Positions 48,513 through 57,567 are shown, counted from the stretch's first letter. The stretch is 64,000 nt of DNA from Thermococcus sp. MAR1 (GCF_012027305.1 NZ_SNUF01000002.1:124001-188000), one strand, 5' to 3'. Notes: a model not told the origin generated them from the sequence alone. Numbers and translations are program-made.

Positions 48513-49055
48513 ATGAGTGGCAAATCGAAGAGCGCAAAGGCAAAGAAGATAAAGATAATCCACAGCAAGCGTAGAATGCTCCAGTTGAAGCGAAAGGAGG
48601 AGATGAGCCACAACATCCGCTACATCTCGAAGGTTCCGGTCAGGATAGTCATGGACAGAGAATTCCTCACCCTGCATCCAGAGGACTCTATATCGAAGCT
48701 GGTGCAGAACCTCAGGGATGAGGAAAGCTCCGCCGTCGTCGTTGATGATGAGGGCCGGCTCATGGGATTTATCACGATGAAGGATCTCCTCCACTTCTTC
48801 GAGCCGCCGCGGAGGTACTCGATAGTCGGAATAGGTCTTCTCAAGAAGTACTCGATAAGCCATGCCTCGCGCGTTGGGGACATAATGGTGAGAAAGCCCA
48901 TAACCATTCACGTTGGGGATGACCTTGGACGGGCGATAAAGATAATGATCGAGACGGGAAAGCACCATCTCCCTGTTATTGACGAGAACCGCCACGTTCA
49001 CGGCGTTCTGGAGGTCAAGGACATAATAAGGCTCATCCGCATAGTCTCGGCCTGA
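48513..49055 (+). CDS. CBS-domain pair protein
   Basis: A 180-residue protein with a basic N-terminus (GKSKSAKAKKIKIIHSKRR) followed by two CBS domains: one with VRIVMDREFLTLHPEDSIS, SAVVVDDEGRLMGFITMKDL and another with VGDIMVRKPITIHVGDD, HLPVIDENRHVHGVLEVKDI (in shorter pieces). CBS pairs sense adenosyl compounds. It precedes two antiporter genes on the same strand, which it may regulate. ATG 48513 has GGGAG upstream; ATG 48510 is alternative. TTTAAACA at 48470-48477 is a likely TATA. Confidence 0.9.
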   Translation: MSGKSKSAKAKKIKIIHSKRRMLQLKRKEEMSHNIRYISKVPVRIVMDREFLTLHPEDSISKLVQNLRDEESSAVVVDDEGRLMGFITMKDLLHFFEPPRRYSIVGIGLLKKYSISHASRVGDIMVRKPITIHVGDDLGRAIKIMIETGKHHLPVIDENRHVHGVLEVKDIIRLIRIVSA

Positions 49056-49085
49056 GTTGCTCAAAACTAACGCGGGATGATAATC

Positions 49086-50228
49086 ATGGACGTCTTCCTG
49101 GAGCTGGCGCTGATACTCATAGTTGCGAAGCTGTTCGGCTACCTTACCCTTCGCCTCGGCTTTCCAGCGGCCCTCGGCCAGCTCATCGGCGGGATTATCA
49201 TAGGCCCTTCCCTGCTTGGCATTGTAACGTACGATGAGGGAGTTAAACTCGTTGCCGAGCTTGGAGTCGTCATGCTGCTCTTTCTGGCTGGCTTGGAGAC
49301 CGATATCGACGAGTTCAAGAACGTTGGTATCTCGGCCTTCATAGTTGCCGTTCTCGGCGTCATGATACCGTTCATTCTTGGCTACATTGGCGCTTTAGCC
49401 TGGGGCTACTCCGACATCCAGGCTCTCTTCCTCGGTGGAATTTTAACAGCCACCAGCGTTGGATTGACGACCAGTATACTCATGGAGATGAAGAAGCTGA
49501 GGAGCCGCGTGGGAACGACGATTTTAGCTGCTGCCGTAGTTGACGACGTCCTTGGCATAATAATCCTAACGGTTCTCGTGGCGATGAACACCAAAGGGAG
49601 TGTCTACCCTGTGGATGTCCTCATAATCCTCGGCGAGGTCACGCTGTTCTTTCTCCTCGGCCTCCTCCTCGGCAGTCCAGCGGTGAAAGAAGCCCTCCGT
49701 GCATCGGAGAGGATAAACCTGCCTGAGACTATAACGGCCTTCGCAATAGCCATAATGCTGATCTTCGCCTACATAGCCGAACAGTTTCAGCTGGCAGGCA
49801 TAACCGGCGCTTATCTGGCGGGCCTCCTTATAGCGGGAAGTGCCGAGGCCAGGGAGGTTACGAGCAAGACCCTGACCATCGGATACTCCCTCTTCATTCC
49901 CGTTTTCCTCGTCAGCATAGGTGTTGAGACGGACATCCACGTTTTGGCTCATATAGGGGCGTTCGCCGGGCTCTATGCGTTTCTGGCTATATTCGGAAAG
50001 ATAGTTGGCTGTGGCATTGGTGGGTTGCTGACCAAGTTCAAAGGCAGGGAAGCCCTGCAGATCGGTGTGGGAATGGTCCCTAGGATGGAGGTCGCGCTCA
50101 TCATGGCAAACATTGCCCTCCGCGAGGGCGTCTTCGACAGGGGGACGTTTTCAATACCCGTCAGCATGGTGATAATCACAACACTCGTGACACCCTTCTT
50201 CCTCAAATGGGCGTTTTCGAGGGAGTGA
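49086..50228 (+). CDS. Monovalent cation:proton antiporter, CPA2 family (copy 2)
   Basis: A 380-residue antiporter with about 12 helices. The active-site region AAAVVDDVLGIIIL contains the paired Asp of CPA2 proteins. Other conserved parts are GFPAALGQLIGGIIIGP and the C-terminal GVGMVPRMEVALIMANIALR. ATG 49086 follows GGGATGAT. The next gene starts one base after its stop, giving a tandem. The CBS protein lies immediately upstream. Na+ or K+ specificity cannot be read. Confidence 0.92.
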   Translation: MDVFLELALILIVAKLFGYLTLRLGFPAALGQLIGGIIIGPSLLGIVTYDEGVKLVAELGVVMLLFLAGLETDIDEFKNVGISAFIVAVLGVMIPFILGYIGALAWGYSDIQALFLGGILTATSVGLTTSILMEMKKLRSRVGTTILAAAVVDDVLGIIILTVLVAMNTKGSVYPVDVLIILGEVTLFFLLGLLLGSPAVKEALRASERINLPETITAFAIAIMLIFAYIAEQFQLAGITGAYLAGLLIAGSAEAREVTSKTLTIGYSLFIPVFLVSIGVETDIHVLAHIGAFAGLYAFLAIFGKIVGCGIGGLLTKFKGREALQIGVGMVPRMEVALIMANIALREGVFDRGTFSIPVSMVIITTLVTPFFLKWAFSRE

Positions 50229-50229
50229 T

Positions 50230-51354
50230 ATGGAGATACTACTCCTGATGGCCCTGATGCTTGCAACGGCGAAGCTGGTCGGGTACATATTCGAGCGCAT
50301 CGGCCAGCCCGTGGTTCTCGGCCAGATATTTGGGGGTCTCATCATAGGAATATTCTTTGACACCAACCCGATCATCGGGCAGTTCGCCAACCTTGGTGTC
50401 CTGCTCCTCCTCTTCATAGCCGGTTTGGAGAGCGAGCTGGAGGAGTTCAAACGTGTCGGCCGTCAGAGCGTGATAGTGGCGGGCATTGGAGTTCTGATGG
50501 CTTTCGTCTTCGGCTTTTCAGTTGCCTACTTTTTCGTCCCCCTTCACGAGGCCGTCCTCTACGGCGCCATGATGACCCCCACGAGCGTCAGCATAACGGT
50601 GAAGGTTCTCATGGAGCTGAGGAGGCTGAACACCCGGGAGGGGACGACGATTTTAGCTGCTGCCGTAGTTGACGACATTCTTGGAATCCTCATCTTAACC
50701 GTGGCCATCTCGATGATAAAGGGGGGTGCGGTAAACTACGCGAGCCTCGCGGAGGTTCTTATTTCCGTTTCCTTCCTTCTCTTTTTCTTCCTGTACTTTG
50801 GGCCGAGCCTTGCGGACAGGGCATTCAAGCTGATCTCCCGCATTGACCTCCCGGAGGCGGAGACGGCATTCGCCCTCGTCTTTCTGATAGCCTTCGCCTA
50901 CCTCGCCGAACACCTGAACCTAGCGTCAATCCTCGGAGCCTACCTGACCGGCCTCGCCCTCGGCCAGAGCACCAAAAAGAAGGGCATAATGGATCATATG
51001 AACGTCATCGGTTACTCGCTCTTTATACCGCTCTTCTTCGTCGAGGTGGGAATGAGGATCGAGCTGGGTTACATACTTCACGCCGGCCTCTTCGCGGTTC
51101 TTTACACCGTGGCGGCGATAACGAGCAAAATCCTCGGATGCGGCGCCGGAGCCAGGATGGCAGGCTTCGACTGGAACTCCTCCCTCAAGATTGGTGTTGG
51201 AATGGTACCCCGCCTGGGTGTGGAGCTTGCCATGCTCGCCGTCGCGATGGCCAGTGGAATAATAGGGCCGGACGCGCTCACCGTAGCAATCCTCATGGTC
51301 TTCGTGACGACCGTAATAACGCCGCCGCTCCTTAAGTGGCTTTACTCACGGTAG
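50230..51354 (+). CDS. Monovalent cation:proton antiporter, CPA2 family (copy 3)
   Basis: A 374-residue antiporter closely related to the preceding one. Both share a long identical stretch of DNA in the active-site region (GGGACGACGATTTTAGCTGC and the following codons for AVVDD), evidence of a tandem duplication or gene conversion. The C-terminus has GVGMVPRLGVELAMLAVAMA. ATG 50230 directly follows the preceding stop. The two may be subunits of a heterodimer, since the CPA2 fold dimerises. Its stop is one to two bases from the end of the minus-strand C/D sRNA. Confidence 0.92.
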   Translation: MEILLLMALMLATAKLVGYIFERIGQPVVLGQIFGGLIIGIFFDTNPIIGQFANLGVLLLLFIAGLESELEEFKRVGRQSVIVAGIGVLMAFVFGFSVAYFFVPLHEAVLYGAMMTPTSVSITVKVLMELRRLNTREGTTILAAAVVDDILGILILTVAISMIKGGAVNYASLAEVLISVSFLLFFFLYFGPSLADRAFKLISRIDLPEAETAFALVFLIAFAYLAEHLNLASILGAYLTGLALGQSTKKKGIMDHMNVIGYSLFIPLFFVEVGMRIELGYILHAGLFAVLYTVAAITSKILGCGAGARMAGFDWNSSLKIGVGMVPRLGVELAMLAVAMASGIIGPDALTVAILMVFVTTVITPPLLKWLYSR

Positions 51355-51409
51355 CTCAGCCAACCGGAGTGGTCATCACACCTCAGCCAGTGCCGGTGTC
51401 GTCATCGCT
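51353..51409 (-). ncRNA. C/D box sRNA on the minus strand
   Basis: Read on the minus strand: C box ATGACGA (51405-51399, one change from consensus), 12-nt guide (51398-51387), D' CTGA (51386-51383), C' GTGATGA (51379-51373), 13-nt guide (51372-51360) and D CTGA (51359-51356), with GC/GC closing outside. A TTTATAAA element at 51431-51438 serves it and the divergent marC-like gene. The D end abuts the stop of the antiporter gene (51354). Targets not identified. Confidence 0.82.
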
Positions 51410-51459
51410 ATGCACACTTTGGGGCATAGCTTTATAAAACCCTCACCGCAGTGGCGAAC

Positions 51460-52074
51460 ATGAGCGAGTGGCTTTCAATACTCAGTTCGGCGCTCTTCAT
51501 GCTCATCATGATAGACCCGAGCGACAAGATACTCCTGGTCAGCCTCCTCCGCGAGGATTTCCACATAGAGGACATAAGGACCCTCATCGTGAGGGCGAAC
51601 CTCATAGGCTTTCTTCTCCTGTTCATCTTCGCGGTTTCCGGGCAGATAATCCTTCAGCAGATTTTTCACATAGACATCAACGCCCTCCGTGTGGCGGGTG
51701 GCTTCGTGCTCTTCAAAATCGGTTTAGAAGCCCTCGAAAGCGGTGGAATGCTAACACTCAAAAGGGAGAAGAACATACTGGCGTTGGCCGCGGTTCCTGT
51801 TGCGACACCGCTGATAGCCGGTCCGGCGGCGATAACCACCGCCATAACCCTCACTGCCGAGAGAGGCCTCTACCACGCCACAGCCGCGATATTCATCGCC
51901 ATACTGCTGACGGCCCTTGTGATGTTCGTCACGCTGTACGTCATCAAGAACGTGAGCAAGACCACGCTGGGTGTTTTCATCAGGATAATAGGTATGTTCA
52001 CGATGGCAATCGGAGCGCAGATGATGGTGCAGGGCGTCGTTGGAATATACCTGCTCATGACGTCTGCTGGATAA
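51460..52074 (+). CDS. MarC family integral membrane protein
   Basis: A 204-residue protein with six hydrophobic helices of the MarC/UPF0056 (NAAT) family. The family signature near the N-terminus is [14 protein letters not shown], and the segment [38 protein letters not shown] (in pieces) follows. Some archaeal members have been reported to transport neutral amino acids. ATG 51460 is 25 bases after TTTATAAA (51431-51438), so the mRNA is leaderless; GTG 51451 would precede transcription start. Confidence 0.9.
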   Translation: MSEWLSILSSALFMLIMIDPSDKILLVSLLREDFHIEDIRTLIVRANLIGFLLLFIFAVSGQIILQQIFHIDINALRVAGGFVLFKIGLEALESGGMLTLKREKNILALAAVPVATPLIAGPAAITTAITLTAERGLYHATAAIFIAILLTALVMFVTLYVIKNVSKTTLGVFIRIIGMFTMAIGAQMMVQGVVGIYLLMTSAG

Positions 52075-52140
52075 ACGTCAAAAACTCCTGGGCTAAACTT
52101 TTAACCCCTTCCTCTTTTCTCTTCAAAAGGAGGGTTGAAG

Positions 52141-53454
52141 ATGAAAGTTAGGCTTGAAAAGGTTAAGGGAACGCGAGACTTGCTCCCGGAGGAGATGGCC
52201 AAGAGGAGATGGGTGTTTGAGAGAATACGCGAGGTCTTCGAACGCTATAACTTTCATGAGGTTCTCACACCGACCTTTGAATACACCACGCTCTTCCAGC
52301 TCAGGAGCGGCGAGGAAGTGGTGGAACAGCTCTACGCCTTCGACGACAAGGGCGGCAGAAACCTCTCTTTAAGGCCCGATATGACGTCGAGCGTGGCTCG
52401 TCTCTACGTCAACTCCTTCCAGAACGCGCCTAAGCCAATAAAGTGGTACTACATGGCCAACATGTTCCGCTATGAGGAGCCCCAAAGCGGCCGCTATAGG
52501 GAGTTCTGGCAGGCGGGAGTTGAGCTCCTCGGGAGCGACAAGGTGGAGGCCGATGCTGAAGTGATAGCCCTTTTCGTGGAGAGCTACCTCGCAACGGGCC
52601 TTGAAGATTTCACCGTCAACATAGGGGATAGGGTTCTCCTCGACGAGTTCGCCAAGATGCTCGGCGTTGAGGACGATGTGGGTTTAATGAGGCTCATAGA
52701 CAAGAAGGACAAGATGAGCAGGGAGGACTTCATAGGTGCCCTGAAAGAGTTTGGGTTGAATGAAGAAGGCGTTGAGAAGGTCCTCTCGCTGATCGAGATC
52801 AAGGGCAAACCCGACGAGGTTCTACCAAAGGCGGAGGAGCTCTTCACGGGCGATGAGGCAAAGGCAGAAATCAGAAGGCTCTACGAGCTTGTTGACCTCC
52901 TCGATGCATACGGCGTTAAGGAGAGAATCCTCATAGACCTCGGCATAGCGAGGGGCTTTGACTACTACACTAGCATAGTCTTCGAGGCCATAGCTCCCAA
53001 TGACCTCGGCATAGGCTCGATAGGTGGTGGAGGCCGCTATGATAACCTCATTGAGGTCTTTGGTGGAAAGCCGACTCCAGCAACGGGCTTTGCCATAGGT
53101 ATAGAGCGTCTCATCCCGATCCTTGAGTGGAAGGGTCTCATTCCGGAGCCAAGGCTCAGACCCGAGGTCTACGTGGTTCCGATCGGAAGGGAGCCGGAGC
53201 TTAGGAAGGCCGCCATCGGGATAGTCTCTTCCCTCAGAAGGGCAGGAGTTAAGGCCGACGTCGAGCTGACCGGAAGGAAGCTGAGGAAGGCGCTTGACTA
53301 CGCGGGGAGACTGGGCGTCCCCTACGTCGTCCTCGTTGGGAAGAGGGACTTGGCTGAGGGCAAAGTAACAATAAGGGACATGGAGAGCGGCGAGCAGAGG
53401 GCGGTGGAAAAGGAACGGGTCGTAGAGGTTATCAGGAGAATGCTGGGCGGTTAG
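52141..53454 (+). CDS. hisS: Histidine--tRNA ligase
   Basis: Charges tRNA-His. A 437-residue class II synthetase: motif 1 KGTRDLLPEE region, motif 2 with MFRYEEPQSGRYREFWQAGVE (in pieces), the His-specific RGFDYYTSIVFE, motif 3 GFAIGIERLIPIL, and a C-terminal anticodon-binding domain beginning PEVYVVPIG. ATG 52141 has GGAGGG six bases upstream. Its stop is one base from the stop of the convergent small gene. Confidence 0.98.
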   Translation: MKVRLEKVKGTRDLLPEEMAKRRWVFERIREVFERYNFHEVLTPTFEYTTLFQLRSGEEVVEQLYAFDDKGGRNLSLRPDMTSSVARLYVNSFQNAPKPIKWYYMANMFRYEEPQSGRYREFWQAGVELLGSDKVEADAEVIALFVESYLATGLEDFTVNIGDRVLLDEFAKMLGVEDDVGLMRLIDKKDKMSREDFIGALKEFGLNEEGVEKVLSLIEIKGKPDEVLPKAEELFTGDEAKAEIRRLYELVDLLDAYGVKERILIDLGIARGFDYYTSIVFEAIAPNDLGIGSIGGGGRYDNLIEVFGGKPTPATGFAIGIERLIPILEWKGLIPEPRLRPEVYVVPIGREPELRKAAIGIVSSLRRAGVKADVELTGRKLRKALDYAGRLGVPYVVLVGKRDLAEGKVTIRDMESGEQRAVEKERVVEVIRRMLGG

Positions 53455-53577
53455 CTACTTTTTCACCTTCACCCGGAACTCCCGGGCTTTTCTTTTCATC
53501 CGCCACTCCTCGATTTTCCTCACGAAGGGGCACCTTGAACGCCACTTCAGATAGACCCTTCTCAACCTTTCAGGCAT
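53455..53577 (-). CDS. Small basic protein, 40 residues
   Basis: A short frame starting ATG 53577, with GAGGTGA six bases upstream and overlapping the stop of the PLD gene by 8 bases. The product begins MPERLRRVYLKWRSRCPFVRK and ends RVKVKK, about 45 percent Lys/Arg, no acidic cluster, one Cys. The coupling and ribosome binding site make it a credible gene. It may bind nucleic acid or membrane lipid; no family is recognised. It fills the gap between hisS and the PLD gene. Confidence 0.6.
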   Translation of the reverse strand: MPERLRRVYLKWRSRCPFVRKIEEWRMKRKAREFRVKVKK

Positions 53578-54355
53578 TTGATTTCACCTCCTCAAAGTAC
53601 CCGATGAGGTCTCTGGCTAGTTCCTCAGACACGACCATAACGCTGACCTCATGGTTCCAGTCAAGGGCGCTTTCGCTCCAGTTGTGACTTCCTATGAAGA
53701 CGAGTCTTCCATCCACAATGACGACCTTGGCGTGGAGGGTTGTGGAGGGCGAGTCGAAGGATACATCAACCCCGTTTTCCTTCAGATAGCGGTAGGCCTC
53801 TTCGTTCACGTCCAGACCATCTTCAAGGAGAACGTAAACCCGGACTCCCCTCTTTCTCGCCCGCACAAGTGCCTTTATCAGGTCGTTGGCGTGGTCGTGG
53901 CTGTCCTCTGGATCGTACTTCATTAGGAAAACCATCACATAAACGCTCTCCTCAGCACCATCTATTGCCGAAATCAGGCTTCTGTAGTAGTTCCCGTCCT
54001 CCAGCAGGAGAACTTTCGGCCCTTCTTCCTGGTCGATACTGGTTGAGGTGGTAGTTCTCGTCACAGTTTTTGGTTTTGAGGCGCATTCCTCATATCTGGA
54101 TTCCAGCTCCTGAAATCTCTCCGCGGTCAGGTTAAGGGCGTTTTTGATGAGCTGAAGCTCGGTTCTGCATCTCGTGAGGTTGTTTTCCAGTTCCCTGTTT
54201 ACTTGATTTTCAGCGGTCACTACTTTCGTGAAAGTCTCGGTTTCTGTCTTTGTTGCGGTGATGGTGTAAGTCATCGTTTTAGTGGTGCCGTTGCCCAGAC
54301 AGCCAGCTGAGAGTAGTACAAAGACCATGAGGAGCGGAATAATGAGCCGCTTCAT
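53570..54355 (-). CDS. Phospholipase D-like lipoprotein nuclease/hydrolase
   Basis: A 261-residue secreted protein. The N-terminus MKRLIIPLLMVFVLLSAGCLGN is a lipoprotein signal with the lipobox LSAGC (split at Cys 20), so it is anchored outside the membrane. A Thr-rich, Glu-rich helical spacer follows. The C-terminal half is one PLD domain with the HKD motif HAKVVIVDGRLVFIGSHNW. One-HKD proteins act as dimers, usually nucleases (Nuc-like) or phosphodiesterases. ATG 54355 follows GGGG. Minus TATA AATTTTTTAAG at about 54389-54399. Confidence 0.9.
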   Translation of the reverse strand: MKRLIIPLLMVFVLLSAGCLGNGTTKTMTYTITATKTETETFTKVVTAENQVNRELENNLTRCRTELQLIKNALNLTAERFQELESRYEECASKPKTVTRTTTSTSIDQEEGPKVLLLEDGNYYRSLISAIDGAEESVYVMVFLMKYDPEDSHDHANDLIKALVRARKRGVRVYVLLEDGLDVNEEAYRYLKENGVDVSFDSPSTTLHAKVVIVDGRLVFIGSHNWSESALDWNHEVSVMVVSEELARDLIGYFEEVKSNA

Positions 54356-54397
54356 GTTCCCCACAAAGAGAAAAGAGGGAAAGGATTCTTAAAAAAT

Positions 54398-55780
54398 TTA
54401 ATGCCAGGTCACCGTTCTCCGGGCAACCTTCCCGGCCAGTGCGTCCTTCAAGGCCCTCTCCATAATCTCAAGGCCCTTCTCGGCAAGCTCCTCTCTTATC
54501 ACCAGAGGCGGCGTTATCCTGATAACGTTCCCGAACATCCCGTAGCTCGGCAGGATCAGGCCGAGCTCAAAGGCGCGCCAGCATACCTTTCCCGTCAGCT
54601 CCGGGTCAGGCTTTCCGTCCGGCTTGACCACCTCAACCCCAATCATCAGTCCCTTTCCGCGGACATCCCCTATGACCTCATACTCTTCCTTCATCTCCAT
54701 CAGGCGCTTCCTTATGAATTCCCCAACCCTCAGGGCGTTTTCAAGGAGGTTCTCCTCCTCTATTATCCTCAGCGTCGCGTAGGCAGCCGCGGAAACCACC
54801 GGGTTCGCTGCCGGTGTGAGGAGCGCCGAGCCGCTCGTCAGGTCTTCCATGAGTTCCTTCCTTCCGATGACTCCACTCAGTCCCATACCGCTGGCGACGC
54901 CCTTGCCGAACGCCAGGAGATCCGGCTCAACGTTAAACCACTCGCTCGCGAACCATTTCCCGGTTCTTCCGATTCCGGTCTGCACCTCATCCATGGCGAG
55001 CAGGATGCCATACTCGTCGAGGAGCTTTTTTAGCTCGACGAAGAAGTTCTCCGGCGGAACAACTATTCCGGCATCGCCCTGTATCGGTTCGGCAATTAAG
55101 AGGGCGGTTTCATCGGGCGGAACCACATGGGCGAAAACGTAGCCCTCAAGGTAGTCGAGAAAGCGGTTTATCAGCTCGTCCGGTTCTTCGTAGCCGTTTA
55201 TCCCCCAGACGTTTCGGTAGGGGTTTGGATAAGGTACCCAGACGACGTTGGGAATTAACGGTGACAGTCCGCGCTTCTGGGAGCTCTGGAAGGCCGCTAT
55301 GGATGTAGCGCCGTAGGTCTGGCCGTGATAGGCGCCGATGAACGCTATCATCCAGGGCCTTCTCGTGGCGAACCTCGCCACCTGCATGGTTAAATCCATT
55401 GCGTCGCTCCCGCTCATACCGAAGAGTATCAGCGGCTCATCCAGAGGGGCCTTTTCCGCGAGTATCTCGGCTACCTCTATGGCCCTCTTGCTGTATGTGT
55501 AGCCTATCATCGAGTGCTGTATCTTCTCCACCTGCTCCTGAACTTCCTTTACAAGCATTGGATGCGCGTAGCCTGTTGAAGCTGCCGCCGCTCCCGCCAA
55601 GAAGTCTATGAAGACGTTACCGTCAACGTCCTCTACCAGCGCCCCGTAGCCCCTCTCCGGGACGACGGGAAATAGCTTGACGCCAAGACCTGGCGAGATA
55701 ACCCTTTTCTCCCTCTCGATGAGTTCCCTGGCCTTTGGTCCGGGGGGATTAACAACGATTTTTGGATACTCAGAAGTCAT
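54398..55780 (-). CDS. Class III aminotransferase-fold amino acid racemase or aminotransferase
   Basis: PLP enzyme, 460 residues, similar from memory to the Thermococcales broad-substrate leucine/methionine racemase. The class III pattern is clear: FGMSGSDAMDLTMQ, FIGAYHGQTYGATS, EPIQGDAGIVVPP, LLAMDEVQTGIGRTG and the Schiff-base Lys in FGKGVASGMGLSG. It follows the AgcS symporter gene by 42 bases in one operon, so a role in using or interconverting alanine-type amino acids is likely. It could equally be an alanine/serine racemase or an omega-aminotransferase. ATG 55780 is chosen over 55786 by spacing to GAGG. Confidence 0.88.
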   Translation of the reverse strand: MTSEYPKIVVNPPGPKARELIEREKRVISPGLGVKLFPVVPERGYGALVEDVDGNVFIDFLAGAAAASTGYAHPMLVKEVQEQVEKIQHSMIGYTYSKRAIEVAEILAEKAPLDEPLILFGMSGSDAMDLTMQVARFATRRPWMIAFIGAYHGQTYGATSIAAFQSSQKRGLSPLIPNVVWVPYPNPYRNVWGINGYEEPDELINRFLDYLEGYVFAHVVPPDETALLIAEPIQGDAGIVVPPENFFVELKKLLDEYGILLAMDEVQTGIGRTGKWFASEWFNVEPDLLAFGKGVASGMGLSGVIGRKELMEDLTSGSALLTPAANPVVSAAAYATLRIIEEENLLENALRVGEFIRKRLMEMKEEYEVIGDVRGKGLMIGVEVVKPDGKPDPELTGKVCWRAFELGLILPSYGMFGNVIRITPPLVIREELAEKGLEIMERALKDALAGKVARRTVTWH

Positions 55781-55822
55781 TTTCATCGCCTCAAAGAGCT
55801 AAAAAGTTGAAAAAACGAAAGG

Positions 55823-57373
55823 TTACGGGTTGGCCGCGACAAACTCGTCCGTCTTCTTCTTGACGTACCAGGAGAGAACGAGCAGGCCTATCAGGTTCGG
55901 TATTGCCATGAGTCCGTTCATCATGTCCGAGAAGTTCCAGACGGTTTCCAGCTTGGTCACTGAACCCACGTAGATGAAGACGACGAAGAGCAGGTTGTAG
56001 ACCAGGTGGAGCTTCGGATAGAGTTTGGCAAACTTCTCCGGGTCCTGCTCGAGCCACTTGGCGAGGTACATGACGTTCTGCCTGCCGTAGAAGGACCAGG
56101 CGAGTATCGTCGAGTACGCGAAGAGGACGATGCCTATTGCCACCATTATCTCGCCCGCATGACCGAAGGCAGCCGCAAATGCCGCCTGGGTGAGCGGTGC
56201 ACCGTTGAGCTCGGGGTTGAGGTAGGCCTGAGTAACGACTATTGAGACACCGGTGAGGGTACAGATGATCAGTGTGTCGATGAACGGACCGAGCATGGCA
56301 ACGTGGGCCTGCCTTGAGGGGTGGTCTGTCTTAGCGGCCGCGTGCGCAAGGGTAGCCGTACCGAGACCGGCCTCGTTGGAGAACAGTCCCCTCTTGACAC
56401 CCCAGAGGATGACCTGGCCAATCGCACCTCCCGCGACAGCCTTTCCGGTGAAGGCGTCTTTGACGATGAGTGCTATCGCACTCGGTAGCTTTCCTGCGAA
56501 CTTGATCCAGACGCCTATGGCGAAGAGGAAATATATTATCGCCATGAAGGGCACGAGCATCTCCGCGACTTCACCGATCCTCTTGATACCTCCTATGACG
56601 ACTATGAACGTCAGGATCGCGAGGACCAGGCCAGTGACCCACATCGGGACGTTGAACGCCGTTTTCAGGGCGTCAGCGACCGAGTTGGACTGGGTCATGT
56701 TGCCTATTCCGAAGGCCGCTATGGAGGCGAAGAGTGCGAAGAGTATTGCCAGCACCTTTCCGAGCGTCGGGTAGGCGTCGTCCTTGAGCAGGAACAGGCC
56801 GAGGATACCGAAGAGTATGGCAACGATGATGGCCCCTATCTGAGTCGCGCCGCCCAGCTTTGTTGCATCGTAGCCGACGAAGAGTGCGAACAGCAGGGTA
56901 AATATCGAAGCTATGTACTTGCCGGTCTTGGGTATGTTCTCCATGGCAAAGCCCTTTTCCAGGAAGTTGAAGGTTCCTCCTATCATGGTTCCGTCTGGAA
57001 GGGTGTCCCTGAAGGCAACTCCGAGGAGTCCCTCAGAGTACCTCGTGGCCATTCCCACCAGCGCTGTTATCCACATCCAGAACAGGGCTCCGGGGCCACC
57101 GAAATGGATTGCCGTTGCGACACCGGCTATGTTTCCGATACCGACTGTTCCTGAGATGGTTGCCATCAGTGCCTGGAACGGGGTGATATCTCCCTTACCG
57201 GTCTTTTTCCTGCCCTCAAAGAGGGTGAAGCGGATGGACCAGCCCAGGCGCCTGAACTGTATAACCTTCAGAAACGCTGTCAGGAGAATGCCGGTGCCCA
57301 GCAGCAACACTATCATGGGTATGCCCCAGACTTCCCCATCGAGCCAGTTTATAAAGTCCACGATGGCGCTCAT
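55823..57373 (-). CDS. agcS: Alanine/glycine:sodium symporter (AgcS)
   Basis: Sodium-driven uptake of alanine or glycine. A 516-residue protein with about 11 helices. The AgcS family residues are seen in TISGTVGIGNIAGVATAIHFGGPG (in pieces), WMWITALVGMATRYSEGLLGV, and LFSNEAGLGTATLAHAAAKTD. ATG 57373 has GAGGTG seven bases upstream. It heads an operon with the racemase-like gene and is preceded by a 34-bp palindrome over its promoter, so it is probably controlled by an amino-acid-responsive regulator. Confidence 0.94.
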   Translation of the reverse strand: MSAIVDFINWLDGEVWGIPMIVLLLGTGILLTAFLKVIQFRRLGWSIRFTLFEGRKKTGKGDITPFQALMATISGTVGIGNIAGVATAIHFGGPGALFWMWITALVGMATRYSEGLLGVAFRDTLPDGTMIGGTFNFLEKGFAMENIPKTGKYIASIFTLLFALFVGYDATKLGGATQIGAIIVAILFGILGLFLLKDDAYPTLGKVLAILFALFASIAAFGIGNMTQSNSVADALKTAFNVPMWVTGLVLAILTFIVVIGGIKRIGEVAEMLVPFMAIIYFLFAIGVWIKFAGKLPSAIALIVKDAFTGKAVAGGAIGQVILWGVKRGLFSNEAGLGTATLAHAAAKTDHPSRQAHVAMLGPFIDTLIICTLTGVSIVVTQAYLNPELNGAPLTQAAFAAAFGHAGEIMVAIGIVLFAYSTILAWSFYGRQNVMYLAKWLEQDPEKFAKLYPKLHLVYNLLFVVFIYVGSVTKLETVWNFSDMMNGLMAIPNLIGLLVLSWYVKKKTDEFVAANP

Positions 57374-57428
57374 TTTCAACACCTCTCAAGCCAAACATGG
57401 GGTTTGATGACCTTCTGCCGCGTATGCT

Positions 57429-57470
57429 GCACATAACGTTACTGGCCAGTACATCTATGTGCTTTTATCC
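57429..57470 (-). promoter_or_regulatory. agcS promoter and 34-bp palindromic operator
   Basis: On the minus strand a TATA (GGATAAAAGC, about 57461-57470) is followed by an imperfect palindrome at 57429-57462: GCACATA, 4-nt spacer, the perfect 12-mer TACTGGCCAGTA at 57440-57451, 4-nt spacer, TATGTGC. All arms are symmetric about 57445/57446. It covers the expected start of transcription. The size and two nested half-sites suit an Lrp/AsnC-like dimer or tetramer (inference). Confidence 0.65.
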
Positions 57471-57567
57471 TTTTAAAGTTTGACTTTGAGGTTAATAAAA
57501 GAAAACTGTTTCATTTTTGAAAAACTTTCGCAGGCAAAGGCTTATGAGCAGGGACGCGCTATTATTA

